64,000 nucleotides of DNA from Armatimonas rosea (GTDB taxonomy: Bacteria > Armatimonadota > Armatimonadia > Armatimonadales > Armatimonadaceae). A program made the position numbers and the translations under genes. Of the stretch, positions 51,081 through 59,358 are shown piece after piece. Location: positions 434,001 to 498,000 of the forward strand of contig NZ_JACHGW010000001.1 of the NCBI RefSeq assembly GCF_014202505.1, given 5' to 3'. The notes below the pieces were generated by a model, which was not told the origin of the DNA, made no database searches, and saw nothing but the letters and a program-made list of their open reading frames with translations. Positions within the stretch are counted from its first letter, which is position 1. Every line of letters begins with the position of its first letter.

Positions 51081-52071
51081 ATTTTTCGTGCCACGCCGCG
51101 AGGACCGCGGCTTCTTTCTCGGGCGTGAGTGTGTTTTTCCAGGCGTTTTCCGTCGCGCGTCCCTGGTCCCAGAGAAGGGTATCGCGGACGGTCTCTAGCG
51201 CGGTGCGGTAGGTGAGCCCGGCGAGGTTGGCGCGCTGGGTCCGGGTAGCGCTGCTCTCTTTCTTGCCAAAGACCCCCGGAATCCAGAGCGGGAGCTCCAA
51301 CCAGGGCTTGACTCCCTGCTCCTGCAAGAAGGTCTCGTCGGCGTAGGTCACACTGCCCTGAGCGCCACTTGCCAGAAAACACGTCGCCAGAAGCTGCCCG
51401 AGGCTCACCACGGGGCCGTCGGCGTTGTAGACTCCCGTGCGGCCCAGCTCCAGCATACGAATGGTCCACTCCGCGAGGTCGCGCACATCGATCCACTGCG
51501 TGGGGAGCTCTGCCGCCGCTGGGGCAAGAATCTCGCCGCCCTGCGCGACCCGGTGGGGCCAGTAGGTGAAGCGATCCGACGGATCGTGCGGCCCGACGAT
51601 CAGGCCCGGCCGGACGATCAGTGCGGCGTCGGGGAAGGCGGCTTGCGCCTCTTGCTCACAGAGCGCCTTGAGCGGGCCGTAGGTCTCGCCCGTCACCTGC
51701 TCCACCGTGGGATCGTCGAGCGTGCCCACGGGAGAGTCCTCATCCGTGGACGTATCCGGCCAGTTGGGGTAGACCGAGACCGACGAGATAAAACAATAGC
51801 GCTCCGCCTTGCCCACGAGCCGCTGGGCGCTCTGTCGGACGATGCGGGGGACGTAGCCACAGGTATCGATCACGGCATCGAAGTGCCGCCCGTCTAGCTG
51901 CGCGAGGTCATCGTCTTGCGTGCGGTCCCCTAAGATCTCCGTGACTTGCGGAAAGAGCCCAGGGTTGGTCTTGCCACGGTGAAAGAGGGTGAGGGTATGG
52001 CCACGGCTGAGTGCCGCATCTGCCAAGTGGCGGCCCAGAAAGAGCGTCCCGCCAAGAATCAGTAAGTTCAT
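51070..52071 (-). CDS. NAD-dependent epimerase/dehydratase family protein
   Basis: A 333-residue extended-SDR protein. It has an N-terminal Rossmann motif LILGGTLFLGRHL and the region TGETYGPLKALCEQEA with Tyr and Lys as catalytic pair in the Y-x3-K spacing. The WIDVRDLAEW stretch is typical of the NmrA-like/RmlD-type subgroup related to chloroplast CSP41-like proteins. Substrate unknown. ATG 52071 has AGGAAACC before it. The final codons lie in the palindrome at 51002-51080. Confidence 0.85.
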   Translation of the reverse strand: MNLLILGGTLFLGRHLADAALSRGHTLTLFHRGKTNPGLFPQVTEILGDRTQDDDLAQLDGRHFDAVIDTCGYVPRIVRQSAQRLVGKAERYCFISSVSVYPNWPDTSTDEDSPVGTLDDPTVEQVTGETYGPLKALCEQEAQAAFPDAALIVRPGLIVGPHDPSDRFTYWPHRVAQGGEILAPAAAELPTQWIDVRDLAEWTIRMLELGRTGVYNADGPVVSLGQLLATCFLASGAQGSVTYADETFLQEQGVKPWLELPLWIPGVFGKKESSATRTQRANLAGLTYRTALETVRDTLLWDQGRATENAWKNTLTPEKEAAVLAAWHEKSAP

Positions 52072-52125
52072 GGTTTCCTAGTACGAGGGAGAGTGGTTGG
52101 ATAACCTTATCATTGGCTTAGAAAC

Positions 52126-52166
52126 AAAAAAGCCCTAGTACTGCATTGCAATACTAGGGCTTTTTT
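52126..52166. terminator. Bidirectional Rho-independent terminator
   Basis: AAAAAAGCCCTAGTA (52126-52140), 11-base loop, TACTAGGGCTTTTTT (52152-52166). It ends the leftward stalk-domain gene (stop 52175). Confidence 0.8.
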
Positions 52167-52174
52167 GTGAAGAA

Positions 52175-53740
52175 TTATTTCTTGCTGGTAATGGTCAGCT
52201 TACCGGTGGCGGGATCGAAGTCCACGTCCACATCGAGCGCCTTACCCACGAAGCTCAGCGGGACAATGGTGCGGCCACGGTCGATAAACGACGTGCGCTC
52301 CATGTTGACGCTCTGCCCGTTGACGGTCGCGGTGGGGTTCCCGACCTTGATGACGACCTCGCGGTCGGCGTTGAGGGCGCGGACTGTCTTGGCATCGGGG
52401 GCCCACATGACCTGGCCACCGGTGTGCTCGAAGATCTGGCGGAACGGGGCCAGCGGGATGCCCGCCTCAATCCGGGGCTCGACATCGAAGTTGATCGCGC
52501 TGCCATCGAAGGCAACCATCAGCTTCTTGCCAAACTCATTGGGCAGGGCGCTGGAGAGAACCGGCTTAGCGGCGCTGGCGCGGGGCGTGGCCTTGACACT
52601 GCGGTGGGGCACCATCAGGCTGCTGGTCTTCACGGCCTGAGCGGCGATTCCGGCGAAGGCACCGGGGGCAGTGGGGTTCGGGCGACCTGCGACTGTCGTG
52701 GCGGCAACCTGGGGCGCATGCAGACCCAGCGCGACCGGCTGAGCGGCTCCTGCCTCACGCACCACGGAGGAGTGGTTGCGGCTGGCCGGGGCGACGGCTA
52801 CCTTGGTGGTGACCTTGGGCTCGACCGAGCGGGTGCCGGTGATACCGGGCAGGCTGGGCGTGATCGGCTTGAGGCCGGAGGCGACGCGCACGGCGGCGGC
52901 AAGAGCACCCGGAACCGTGGCGAGCTGGGGCTCCGCAGTCTTGGTGGCGGCGGGCTTGCTATTGAGGTCCTTGATCTCGGTGGCGCGCTCGGTGTTTCCT
53001 CCGAGGTTGTCGACCATCACCTCCATGCGCTGGGTGGTGGCGGCATTGGACGACTCCAGGTAGCCCGTGGCCTCAATGATATGCTTGCCATTGCTCACCG
53101 TGGTCGTGTCGAAGAGGAACGAGTAGGGGGGGTAGTTCTTCAGGACCTTGAACTGCTTGTCCACGTAGAACGAGACATAGGGGTTCTGGCCCGGAGCGGT
53201 CTTGACATCCAGCCCGACCTCGACCGTTCCCATCACGCGCTTGGAGGGAAGGGCACGGAAGGTCATCTGGGGAGCACCGGTTGCGGTCGCGGGAGTGGCG
53301 GCCGTCTCGGTGCTTGCGGGGGCGCTGGTCTTGCTCTGGGCAATCACCTGGACATCGGTTGTGGTGGTCATCCCCGCCTTGTTGGTCACCTTGACCTGGA
53401 ACGTGTGTGCGCCCTCGGTGAGAGTGGAGCCGTCCACGTCGAAGGTCAGGACATTGCCTAGGCTAGGGGTATCCAGGTTGCGACCCGCCCACTGCACGCC
53501 ATCGACATAGAGCTCGACACGGGTGATCGGGGAGGCGGAGCGGCTCTTGAAGGAGAAGTCCAGCTTGAAAGAGCCCGCACCAATGATCTCGCCATTGAGA
53601 GGGGTAAGAACGCGCAGGTCCGCAGCGGAGCCACGGGTTGCAGAAGACTGTGCCAGAACCGGAGTCTGTGCAGCCATCAGAAGCGATAGGGCTGTGGGAA
53701 CGCCGAGCGCCGCCACGCCGCCGAGCCGTCGGATTGCCAT
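52175..53740 (-). CDS. Exported Ig-like protein with copper-amine-oxidase stalk domain
   Basis: A 521-residue protein with a signal peptide ending PVLAQ. It has two Ig-like beta regions (about 40-130 and 150-245: TRVELYVDGVQWAGRN, VSFYVDKQFKVLKNYPPYSF), an Ala/Thr/Pro-rich middle (about 255-390), and a C-terminal copper amine oxidase N-terminal-like (stalk, PF07833) domain (about 410-520) with PLAPFRQIFEHTGG and GRTIVPLSFVGKAL. Probably a cell-envelope binding protein. A GAGGA ribosome site precedes ATG. Confidence 0.82.
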   Translation of the reverse strand: MAIRRLGGVAALGVPTALSLLMAAQTPVLAQSSATRGSAADLRVLTPLNGEIIGAGSFKLDFSFKSRSASPITRVELYVDGVQWAGRNLDTPSLGNVLTFDVDGSTLTEGAHTFQVKVTNKAGMTTTTDVQVIAQSKTSAPASTETAATPATATGAPQMTFRALPSKRVMGTVEVGLDVKTAPGQNPYVSFYVDKQFKVLKNYPPYSFLFDTTTVSNGKHIIEATGYLESSNAATTQRMEVMVDNLGGNTERATEIKDLNSKPAATKTAEPQLATVPGALAAAVRVASGLKPITPSLPGITGTRSVEPKVTTKVAVAPASRNHSSVVREAGAAQPVALGLHAPQVAATTVAGRPNPTAPGAFAGIAAQAVKTSSLMVPHRSVKATPRASAAKPVLSSALPNEFGKKLMVAFDGSAINFDVEPRIEAGIPLAPFRQIFEHTGGQVMWAPDAKTVRALNADREVVIKVGNPTATVNGQSVNMERTSFIDRGRTIVPLSFVGKALDVDVDFDPATGKLTITSKK

Positions 53741-53845
53741 AGGTTTGTCCTCGTATCTTGTCTCTATCTAAGAGAGACAGAAAAACTGTTGGCAGGATAA
53801 CACAAGGGCTATCCTGCTGTCAAGAGAGTATCGGTAACTTCGGTA

Positions 53846-54787
53846 CTAGACTTTCCCCTTGAAGTACTCGATCGTCGCGCGGAGGCCGTCTTCCAGGCTC
53901 ACTTTGGGCTCCCAGCCGAGAATCTCACGGGCCTTGGTGTTGTCAGGCCGGCGCTGCTTGGGATCGTCGGCGGTCTTGAGCTCCTCGTAGACAATCGCGC
54001 TCTCGGACTCGGTGAGGCGCTTGATCTCCTGCGCAAACTCCAGCATGGTGCGCTCCGTGGGGTTGCCCAGGTTGATCGGCCCGGAGACCTCCTTGGGAGC
54101 CTGCGAGAGCCGGTAGATGCCATCGACAAGGTCCGCGACATAGCAGAAGCTGCGGGTCTGGGTACCAGTGCCGTAGACCGTGATATTGTCGCCGCGCAGG
54201 GCCTGCCCGATAAAGTTGGGCACCACCCGGCCATCGTCGAGGCGCATCCGCGGCCCGTAGGTGTTGAAGATGCGGAAGATCTTGGTATCGACTCCCTTAA
54301 AGCGCCGGTAGGCCATGATCAGCGCCTCCGAGAAGCGCTTGGACTCATCGTAGACCCCGCGGATACCGATGGGGTTGACATTGCCCCAGTACTCCTCGGG
54401 CTGCGGGTGCACCAGCGGGTCGCCGTAGACCTCGCTGGTCGAGGCCATGAGAAAGACCGCACTCTTCGCCAGCGCGAGCTTGAGCGACTGGTGGGTCCCC
54501 TCGCTATTGACCATCATGATCTCGATCGCCTTGGTCGTGAAGTCCACCGGCGACGCGGGCGAGGCCATGTGAAAGACAAAATCGACATCCCCGTCGAGCT
54601 CGTAGGGCTGGCAGACATCCTGCTCGATAAACGTAAACTTGGGGTTGTCTTTCAGGTGCGCGATATTGTCGGAAGAGCCGGTGAGAAAGTTATCGAGCGC
54701 AACCACCTCGTGGCCTTCGGCCAGCAGACGGTCACACAGATGGGAGGGCAGGAAGCCTGCACCTCCAGTAACGACAGAACGGGGCAT
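53846..54787 (-). CDS. UDP-glucuronate decarboxylase-like NAD-dependent epimerase (UXS)
   Basis: A 313-residue extended SDR. It shows the NAD loop [12 protein letters not shown], the catalytic [14 protein letters not shown] and Y-x3-K in YDESKR, and the family's [11 protein letters not shown] and [12 protein letters not shown]. Best match is UDP-xylose synthase (UXS), converting UDP-glucuronate to UDP-xylose; dTDP-glucose 4,6-dehydratase or UDP-glucose epimerase are alternatives. It supplies nucleotide sugars for surface glycans, fitting the glycan cluster at 58-64 kb. AGAGGA precedes ATG. Divergent from the radical SAM gene. Confidence 0.85.
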   Translation of the reverse strand: MPRSVVTGGAGFLPSHLCDRLLAEGHEVVALDNFLTGSSDNIAHLKDNPKFTFIEQDVCQPYELDGDVDFVFHMASPASPVDFTTKAIEIMMVNSEGTHQSLKLALAKSAVFLMASTSEVYGDPLVHPQPEEYWGNVNPIGIRGVYDESKRFSEALIMAYRRFKGVDTKIFRIFNTYGPRMRLDDGRVVPNFIGQALRGDNITVYGTGTQTRSFCYVADLVDGIYRLSQAPKEVSGPINLGNPTERTMLEFAQEIKRLTESESAIVYEELKTADDPKQRRPDNTKAREILGWEPKVSLEDGLRATIEYFKGKV

Positions 54788-54827
54788 AAAAATCCTCTTG
54801 GAAAAAACTTACCCTATTCTACCGCGA

Positions 54828-54833
54828 TAAAAT
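54828..54833 (+). promoter_or_regulatory. -10 box, leaderless start of the radical SAM gene
   Basis: TAAAAT with 6 bases (GCGCCC) to ATG 54840. Confidence 0.5.
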
Positions 54834-54839
54834 GCGCCC

Positions 54840-55817
54840 ATGACCCCGCTCCCTCTCACGCCCTACCCGGAGCTCCCCGCCGAGCGAACGCGCTGGATCC
54901 TGGAGCGCCGCGGCCCCAAAAAGACCCACGACCCCACGCGGCCCTACGGCTGCTTTGTCGAGGAGGAGCCCGGCCCCGATGGGACGCTCTGGGAGTGCCA
55001 CACGCTGCTGCTGACCAACCGGGAGTGCGCCTTCCGCTGCTTGATGTGTGACCTCTGGCAGGACACGCTCGACACGCCCACCGCACCTGGTGCTATCGCC
55101 GCCCAGCTCGCGAGCCTCCAGCCCCCTAGCCCCCGCCGGGTACCCTCTGGGTGTGGGGAATCTAGGCGGTATGCGCTGAAGCTCTACAACGCGGGGAGCT
55201 TCTTCGACCCAGGACAAGTGCCGGTCGAGGACTACGCGGCTATCGCGGCTGCGGCCAAGCCGTTCGACCGGGTGATTGTGGAGAGCCACACGGCGTTTCT
55301 GCGGGGCGCCCACGCCGCGCGGGTGCTGGCCTTTCAAGCCGCGATCGCACCCGCAACGCTTGAGGTGGCGATTGGGCTAGAGACGGTCCACCCGCAGGCT
55401 CTCGAAAAACTCAATAAGCGCATGACGGTCGAGGAGTTCCAGGCCGCGGCGGCGTTTCTGGCGGAGAATGCAATCGCGCTTCGGGTGTTTCTGCTGGTGC
55501 GCCCGCCGTTTCTGAGCGAGGAAGAGGGCGTCGCGTGGGGCTGCCGCTCCCTAGACACTGCGGCGGCGTGCGGCGCGACCTTTGCGGCGCTGCTCCCCGT
55601 GCGGGCGGGCAATGGCGCCCTGGAGGCGCTGGCCGCACAGGGCCACTACGCTCCCCCAAACCTGGTCAGTGTTGAGACCTGCCTGCGCTACGGCCAGAGC
55701 CTGAGCACGACGATGCGGGTCACCGCCGATCTCTGGGATATCGAGCCCTTTGTCCGCACCGCTGCCGACCGGGCCTGTGTGGAGCGCATCCGAGCCCTCA
55801 ACCGCAACGGAACCTAG
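54840..55817 (+). CDS. Radical SAM protein (COG1244-like)
   Basis: A 325-residue enzyme with the iron-sulphur motif Cys63-x3-Cys67-x2-Cys70 (CAFRCLMC), followed by KLYNAGSFFDP and VESHTAF, features of the COG1244/ELP3-related group of predicted Fe-S oxidoreductases. The reaction is unknown. At about 95-111 a Pro/Arg/Ser/Gly stretch (PSPRRVPSGCGESRR) is encoded by a GC-palindromic segment (55125-55166) and looks like an insertion before the conserved KLYNAGS block. Its stop overlaps the convergent GNAT gene by 4 bases. Confidence 0.85.
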   Translation: MTPLPLTPYPELPAERTRWILERRGPKKTHDPTRPYGCFVEEEPGPDGTLWECHTLLLTNRECAFRCLMCDLWQDTLDTPTAPGAIAAQLASLQPPSPRRVPSGCGESRRYALKLYNAGSFFDPGQVPVEDYAAIAAAAKPFDRVIVESHTAFLRGAHAARVLAFQAAIAPATLEVAIGLETVHPQALEKLNKRMTVEEFQAAAAFLAENAIALRVFLLVRPPFLSEEEGVAWGCRSLDTAAACGATFAALLPVRAGNGALEALAAQGHYAPPNLVSVETCLRYGQSLSTTMRVTADLWDIEPFVRTAADRACVERIRALNRNGT

Positions 55818-56314
55818 AGGGCGCGGCGCATGGTGATATCGTTGGGGCCAACACGGACAATCTCAAAGCCAAGGCGCTCGTAGAGGCGGACAGCGGGGTT
55901 GCCGGGGGTAACACTCAGGCTCACCGCGGGAAACTGGGGGCGTGCCTGCTCCAGGGTCGCCAAGATTAGCTGGGTCCCGACCCCAAAGCCGCGCCAGGCA
56001 GGCTGCACGGAGACCACCAGCTCCGGGGTGAGGTCATCGACATAGCCGTAGCCGGGTGCATCGTGCGAGAAGAGGCGCAGCCAGGCCGCCCCGATACTGG
56101 TCTGGGGGGTCCTCCAAGCCAGCATCCCCTGGTCCCCAAAGCGCTGCCCCCAGCCCTCGGTGTAGCGTGCCAGCTCTGGCAGGAGCAAGAGCTCACGGGG
56201 CAGGGGAGGCTCGCCAGGTGAGGTGTAGAGAGAGTGGTAGAGTGCCTCAGAGAGCAGGGCGGAGTCTGCGGGGGTGAGGGGACGCACAAGAAGACCCGAG
56301 AGTGGCGAGACCAT
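55814..56314 (-). CDS. GNAT family N-acetyltransferase
   Basis: A 166-residue acetyltransferase. The acetyl-CoA-binding motif V-x-PAWRGFGVGTQLI (Q/R-x2-G-x-G/A pattern) is followed by NPAVRLYERLGFEIV, the usual C-terminal signature. Substrate unknown. Confidence 0.88.
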   Translation of the reverse strand: MVSPLSGLLVRPLTPADSALLSEALYHSLYTSPGEPPLPRELLLLPELARYTEGWGQRFGDQGMLAWRTPQTSIGAAWLRLFSHDAPGYGYVDDLTPELVVSVQPAWRGFGVGTQLILATLEQARPQFPAVSLSVTPGNPAVRLYERLGFEIVRVGPNDITMRRAL

Positions 56315-56384
56315 ATAGCAAGTCCCCTAGAGCAAGCCTCGTGCCAGAGCGTAACCGGAACCTCGTAAATTTCGTTGGTGTGGT

Positions 56385-57338
56385 ATGGATGAAAACAAGT
56401 TTATGGGCTGTTTATTAGGAGCCGCGGTCGGGGATGCGATCGGGCTACCCGTCGAGGGCCTCGCCCCCGAGCGGGCGCAGCGGCTCTTTGGCCCGCTCAC
56501 GCAGCACCGGCTTTTCTTGGGGCGTGGCTTTGTCAGCGACGATACCGCGCACGCTCTCATGACCGCCCAGGCGCTGGTTGCCTCGGGAGGCGAGCCCGAG
56601 CGCTTTGGCCGGGAGCTGGCGTGCCGTCTACGGCTCTGGTTTCTGAGCCTGCCGCCCGGCGTGGGCCTCGCCACGGCGCGTGCCTGCCTGAAGCTGCTGG
56701 TGGGCTTCTCCTACAAAAACGCCGGCGTCTTCTCCGCAGGCAACGGCCCGGCGATGCGCGCCCCGATTATCGGGCTGTTCTGCGCCGCCGATCCCGACGA
56801 CACCCGCCTGCGTGCCCTCGTGCGTGTCTCCACCCGCCTCACCCACACCGACCCCCAGGCCGAAGAAGGCGCCCTCGCCATTGCCAGAGCAACCACTTCC
56901 TCCCCCTTCGCAGCGAGGAACGAGCGATTGCCGGAGGGGGTAGCGAGCTGTGCGAGCTGGGGGAGGCCGGTCTCTGGCTACATCGTCCACACCGTTGCAG
57001 CCGCGCTCGCGCTCACCGCACGCCACCCCGACAATCTTCGCGACGCTGTGATCGAGACAGTGGCCTTGGGCGGCGACACCGACACCGTGGCCGCGATTGT
57101 GGGCGGGCTGGTCGGGGCATGGGTGGGCCGCGACGGCATCCCCACCGACTGGCTCGCCGGCTTGATCGAGCCGTGGTGGAGCGAGCAGCGCATCGCGAAG
57201 CTCGCCCGCCAGTGCGCCGAGGTCGCCGCCAGCCGCACCCCCCAGCGCCCCGACCGGAATTTCTGGCTGGCGACCCACACCCTCCTCTGGCCCATCGTCC
57301 TCTTCCACGGCTTCCGGCGGCTCTTTCCTCCCTACTAG
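56385..57338 (+). CDS. ADP-ribosylglycohydrolase family protein carrying an in-frame repeat
   Basis: A 317-residue all-helical hydrolase of the ARH/DraG family. Metal-binding signatures are FVSDDTAHA near the N-terminus and GGDTDTVAAIVGG near the C-terminus, and the N-terminus MGCLLGAAVGDAIG is typical. Between EEGALAIARAT and SGYIVHTVAAALAL the family normally has a longer helical segment; here it is replaced by about 24 residues (SSPFAARNERL...) that are the translation of a family A palindromic repeat (56900-56971). Activity is therefore uncertain. Confidence 0.82.
   Translation: MDENKFMGCLLGAAVGDAIGLPVEGLAPERAQRLFGPLTQHRLFLGRGFVSDDTAHALMTAQALVASGGEPERFGRELACRLRLWFLSLPPGVGLATARACLKLLVGFSYKNAGVFSAGNGPAMRAPIIGLFCAADPDDTRLRALVRVSTRLTHTDPQAEEGALAIARATTSSPFAARNERLPEGVASCASWGRPVSGYIVHTVAAALALTARHPDNLRDAVIETVALGGDTDTVAAIVGGLVGAWVGRDGIPTDWLAGLIEPWWSEQRIAKLARQCAEVAASRTPQRPDRNFWLATHTLLWPIVLFHGFRRLFPPY
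56900..56971 (+). repeat. Palindromic repeat element, family A, inside a coding sequence
   Basis: Blocks CCTCCCCCTTCGC, GCGAGGAACGAGCGA, TTGCCGGAGGGGGT and CTGGGGGAGG are the same and in the same order as the intergenic copies (5577-5640 on the minus strand; partial at 6965-7030 and 8092-8135). Here it is read through in frame, without a stop codon. Confidence 0.65.
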
Positions 57339-57344
57339 CTCGGG

Positions 57345-57350
57345 TATCAT
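57345..57350 (+). promoter_or_regulatory. -10 box, leaderless start of the HAD gene
   Basis: TATCAT with 6 bases (TCCCCC) to ATG 57357. Confidence 0.45.
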
Positions 57351-57356
57351 TCCCCC

Positions 57357-58019
57357 ATGCTCTCTAAGCCCGCCGCGATCTTGCTGGATATCGACAACAC
57401 GGTCTATGCCTACGCGCCCTGCCACGAAGCAGGCCTGAAGGCAGCGTTTCTCGTGAGTGAGCTCTCCGACGAAGCAGAGTTTCGGGCGGCCTACGCCGAG
57501 GCGCGGGAGCAGGCAAAGCACGCCATCGCCGATACGGGCGCGGCGCACTGCCGCTTGCTCTACTTCAAGCGCTTGCTGGAGAACCGGCTGGGGCGCACGG
57601 CACCTACGGCGAGCCTGGCGCTCTACAAGGCCTACTGGGACGGCTACCACGCGGCGATGCAGCTCGATCCGGGCGTGCGTGAGCTGCTCTCCCTCTGGCG
57701 CGATGCCGGCGTCCCGACCGCGTGGGTCACGGACTTCACCACCGAGCAGCAGCTCCGCAAGCTCCAGACCCTGAGTATCGCGGATTCTGTGACCTATCTT
57801 GTCACGGCGGAGGAAGTGGGGGCCGTCAAGCCCGACCCACGCGGCGTCGATGAGGCTCTCGCGCGGTTTGGGATCGCCCCCGGCCCCGGTGTCTGGTTTA
57901 TCGGCGATGACCCCAAGCGCGACCGAGGTGTCGCCGAGGCACGCGGCCTGACCTTTCTCTGGCGGGACCGCACCGATAAGGGCTTTTGGGACAGGCTACA
58001 TGCCGCCACAAAATGGTAG
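57357..58019 (+). CDS. HAD-family hydrolase
   Basis: A 220-residue HAD-superfamily phosphatase. It has motif I Asp11-Ile-Asp13-Asn-Thr (LLDIDNTVY), motif II T in WVTDF, motif III Lys in VGAVKPDP and motif IV GDDPKRD. A helical cap sits between motif I and II, as in the pyrimidine 5'-nucleotidase/YjjG-like subgroup. Substrate unknown. Convergent to the gene at 58023, 3 bases away. Confidence 0.88.
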   Translation: MLSKPAAILLDIDNTVYAYAPCHEAGLKAAFLVSELSDEAEFRAAYAEAREQAKHAIADTGAAHCRLLYFKRLLENRLGRTAPTASLALYKAYWDGYHAAMQLDPGVRELLSLWRDAGVPTAWVTDFTTEQQLRKLQTLSIADSVTYLVTAEEVGAVKPDPRGVDEALARFGIAPGPGVWFIGDDPKRDRGVAEARGLTFLWRDRTDKGFWDRLHAATKW

Positions 58020-58022
58020 GGG

Positions 58023-58742
58023 CTAAACAGTATCTGTCTCTATCACACCCAGATCCCGGAGATGCGTTTCTAGATCAGCAAAGGCTCCAAACAGTGCGGG
58101 GGTATCCGCAAAGGCTTTGCGGGCCTCGGCGAGAAACTCCTCAATTTCCTCGTAGTGCTGCTCTGGCTCGTCAACAGGCTGCCAGGTCTGTTTTCGGCGA
58201 CCCAAAAACTGCTGGATGGCGGCTAGTTCGTGAACGTGCGTGTCCATGGAATCAGGCAAGTTCTGATAGAGCAAACGCGCAGGAGAAGATTCGGGAAAGA
58301 GTGATGTATAGATTGCCTTGGTTGTCAGTTCCGGCGCGAGTGTCTCAGAGCCCACGATCGCATCCCAGACGGTTCGGCTGATGAGGCAGTACGGTATGGG
58401 TTGCCCTTTCCAAAGTACAACATGACCTATAGTCACATTGCGTTCGATACAGCAAAGCAAGTCCTCCAGGGTCTGAATGGGGTAATACCGCTCTCCCTGA
58501 AAAAACTCCTTGTCTAGCTGAAACTCACCCGTCCCAAGATGGGCCAGAAAGAAGTCTACAACAAGCTTTGTGTGACTGTCTTCCTCAATCCTATCAATTG
58601 CTCCCAGACGATTGTAGGTGCCTTTGATTCCCAGAGTGAATGGGCTGAAGTGCCCCTCGAACGGGAACAACAACACCATAACTGCCTTTTCGTAGCGCAG
58701 GCTAATCCCCGTAATGGAGCAGCGATGATCGTAGAATCCCAT
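58023..58742 (-). CDS. Protein of unknown function
   Basis: A 239-residue, acidic, apparently cytoplasmic protein. The N-terminus MGFYDHRCSITG and the segment FTLGIKGTYNRLGAID-RIEED look conserved, but I cannot name the family. About 51% G+C, lower than its neighbours. It follows the GDPD-like gene by 25 bases, in the same direction, but its base composition suggests a separate origin. AGAGGAACC precedes ATG. Confidence 0.6.
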   Translation of the reverse strand: MGFYDHRCSITGISLRYEKAVMVLLFPFEGHFSPFTLGIKGTYNRLGAIDRIEEDSHTKLVVDFFLAHLGTGEFQLDKEFFQGERYYPIQTLEDLLCCIERNVTIGHVVLWKGQPIPYCLISRTVWDAIVGSETLAPELTTKAIYTSLFPESSPARLLYQNLPDSMDTHVHELAAIQQFLGRRKQTWQPVDEPEQHYEEIEEFLAEARKAFADTPALFGAFADLETHLRDLGVIETDTV

Positions 58743-58767
58743 TGTTTTGGTTCCTCTCTAGACCGAA

Positions 58768-59358
58768 TTATGCCTGCCAGAGGGGGGCGCATGCTAGGCT
58801 GGTCATGACCGCATCTAGACGAAAGTCGAGCATGGCCAGCTGGAACTTGTAGGCGGGGATGTCCTGCGGGCGGCCCCAGCGCTCGGGGCAGACGAGGCAG
58901 GTCTTGAGACCGCTGAGCTGCGTTTTCACTGTTTCGTCGAGCGGCAGGCGGGTGTTGCTGTCGATCCAGACCCAGTCCACGCGCTCTTTGTAGGCTAGCG
59001 CCGTCTCGATGCTCTCGTCCTCGGAGTACCGCACCGCAATTGCACGCTCCCCCTGGCGGCTGGCGCGGTAGAGATAGGGAAACTCCACATCCAGCAGAAA
59101 ATAGCGCTCGATCCCGCGCTCCCGCACGAGCCGCAGCACCTCGGTCTCGATTCCCGCCTCCTTGATATTGAGCACGAGCAGGCCGTGGCGGTAGGTTTCG
59201 AGATAGTCCACGAAGGCATCGGCCTCTCTCTCACGAAACGCATCGTGGTGCAGGTAGAGCTCGCTCCCACGGGCCCGAAGATCGATCTCCGCGCCGAAGT
59301 GTGTCGGGACGCTCTTGAGGCCCTCAATGGTGTTGATGCGATGTACGACGATTTCCAT
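58768..59358 (-). CDS. Glycerophosphodiester phosphodiesterase-like protein
   Basis: A 196-residue small TIM-barrel-like protein with the GDPD-type start VVHRINTIEGLKSVP, GAEIDLRARG and LYLHHDAF (the H-N/R, E-x-D and HD positions). It is shorter than typical GDPDs (about 240-300). Similar proteins occur in capsule and O-antigen loci, where they may cleave or remodel phosphodiester-linked glycans. The start overlaps the GT2 gene end by 35 bases. Confidence 0.7.
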   Translation of the reverse strand: MEIVVHRINTIEGLKSVPTHFGAEIDLRARGSELYLHHDAFREREADAFVDYLETYRHGLLVLNIKEAGIETEVLRLVRERGIERYFLLDVEFPYLYRASRQGERAIAVRYSEDESIETALAYKERVDWVWIDSNTRLPLDETVKTQLSGLKTCLVCPERWGRPQDIPAYKFQLAMLDFRLDAVMTSLACAPLWQA

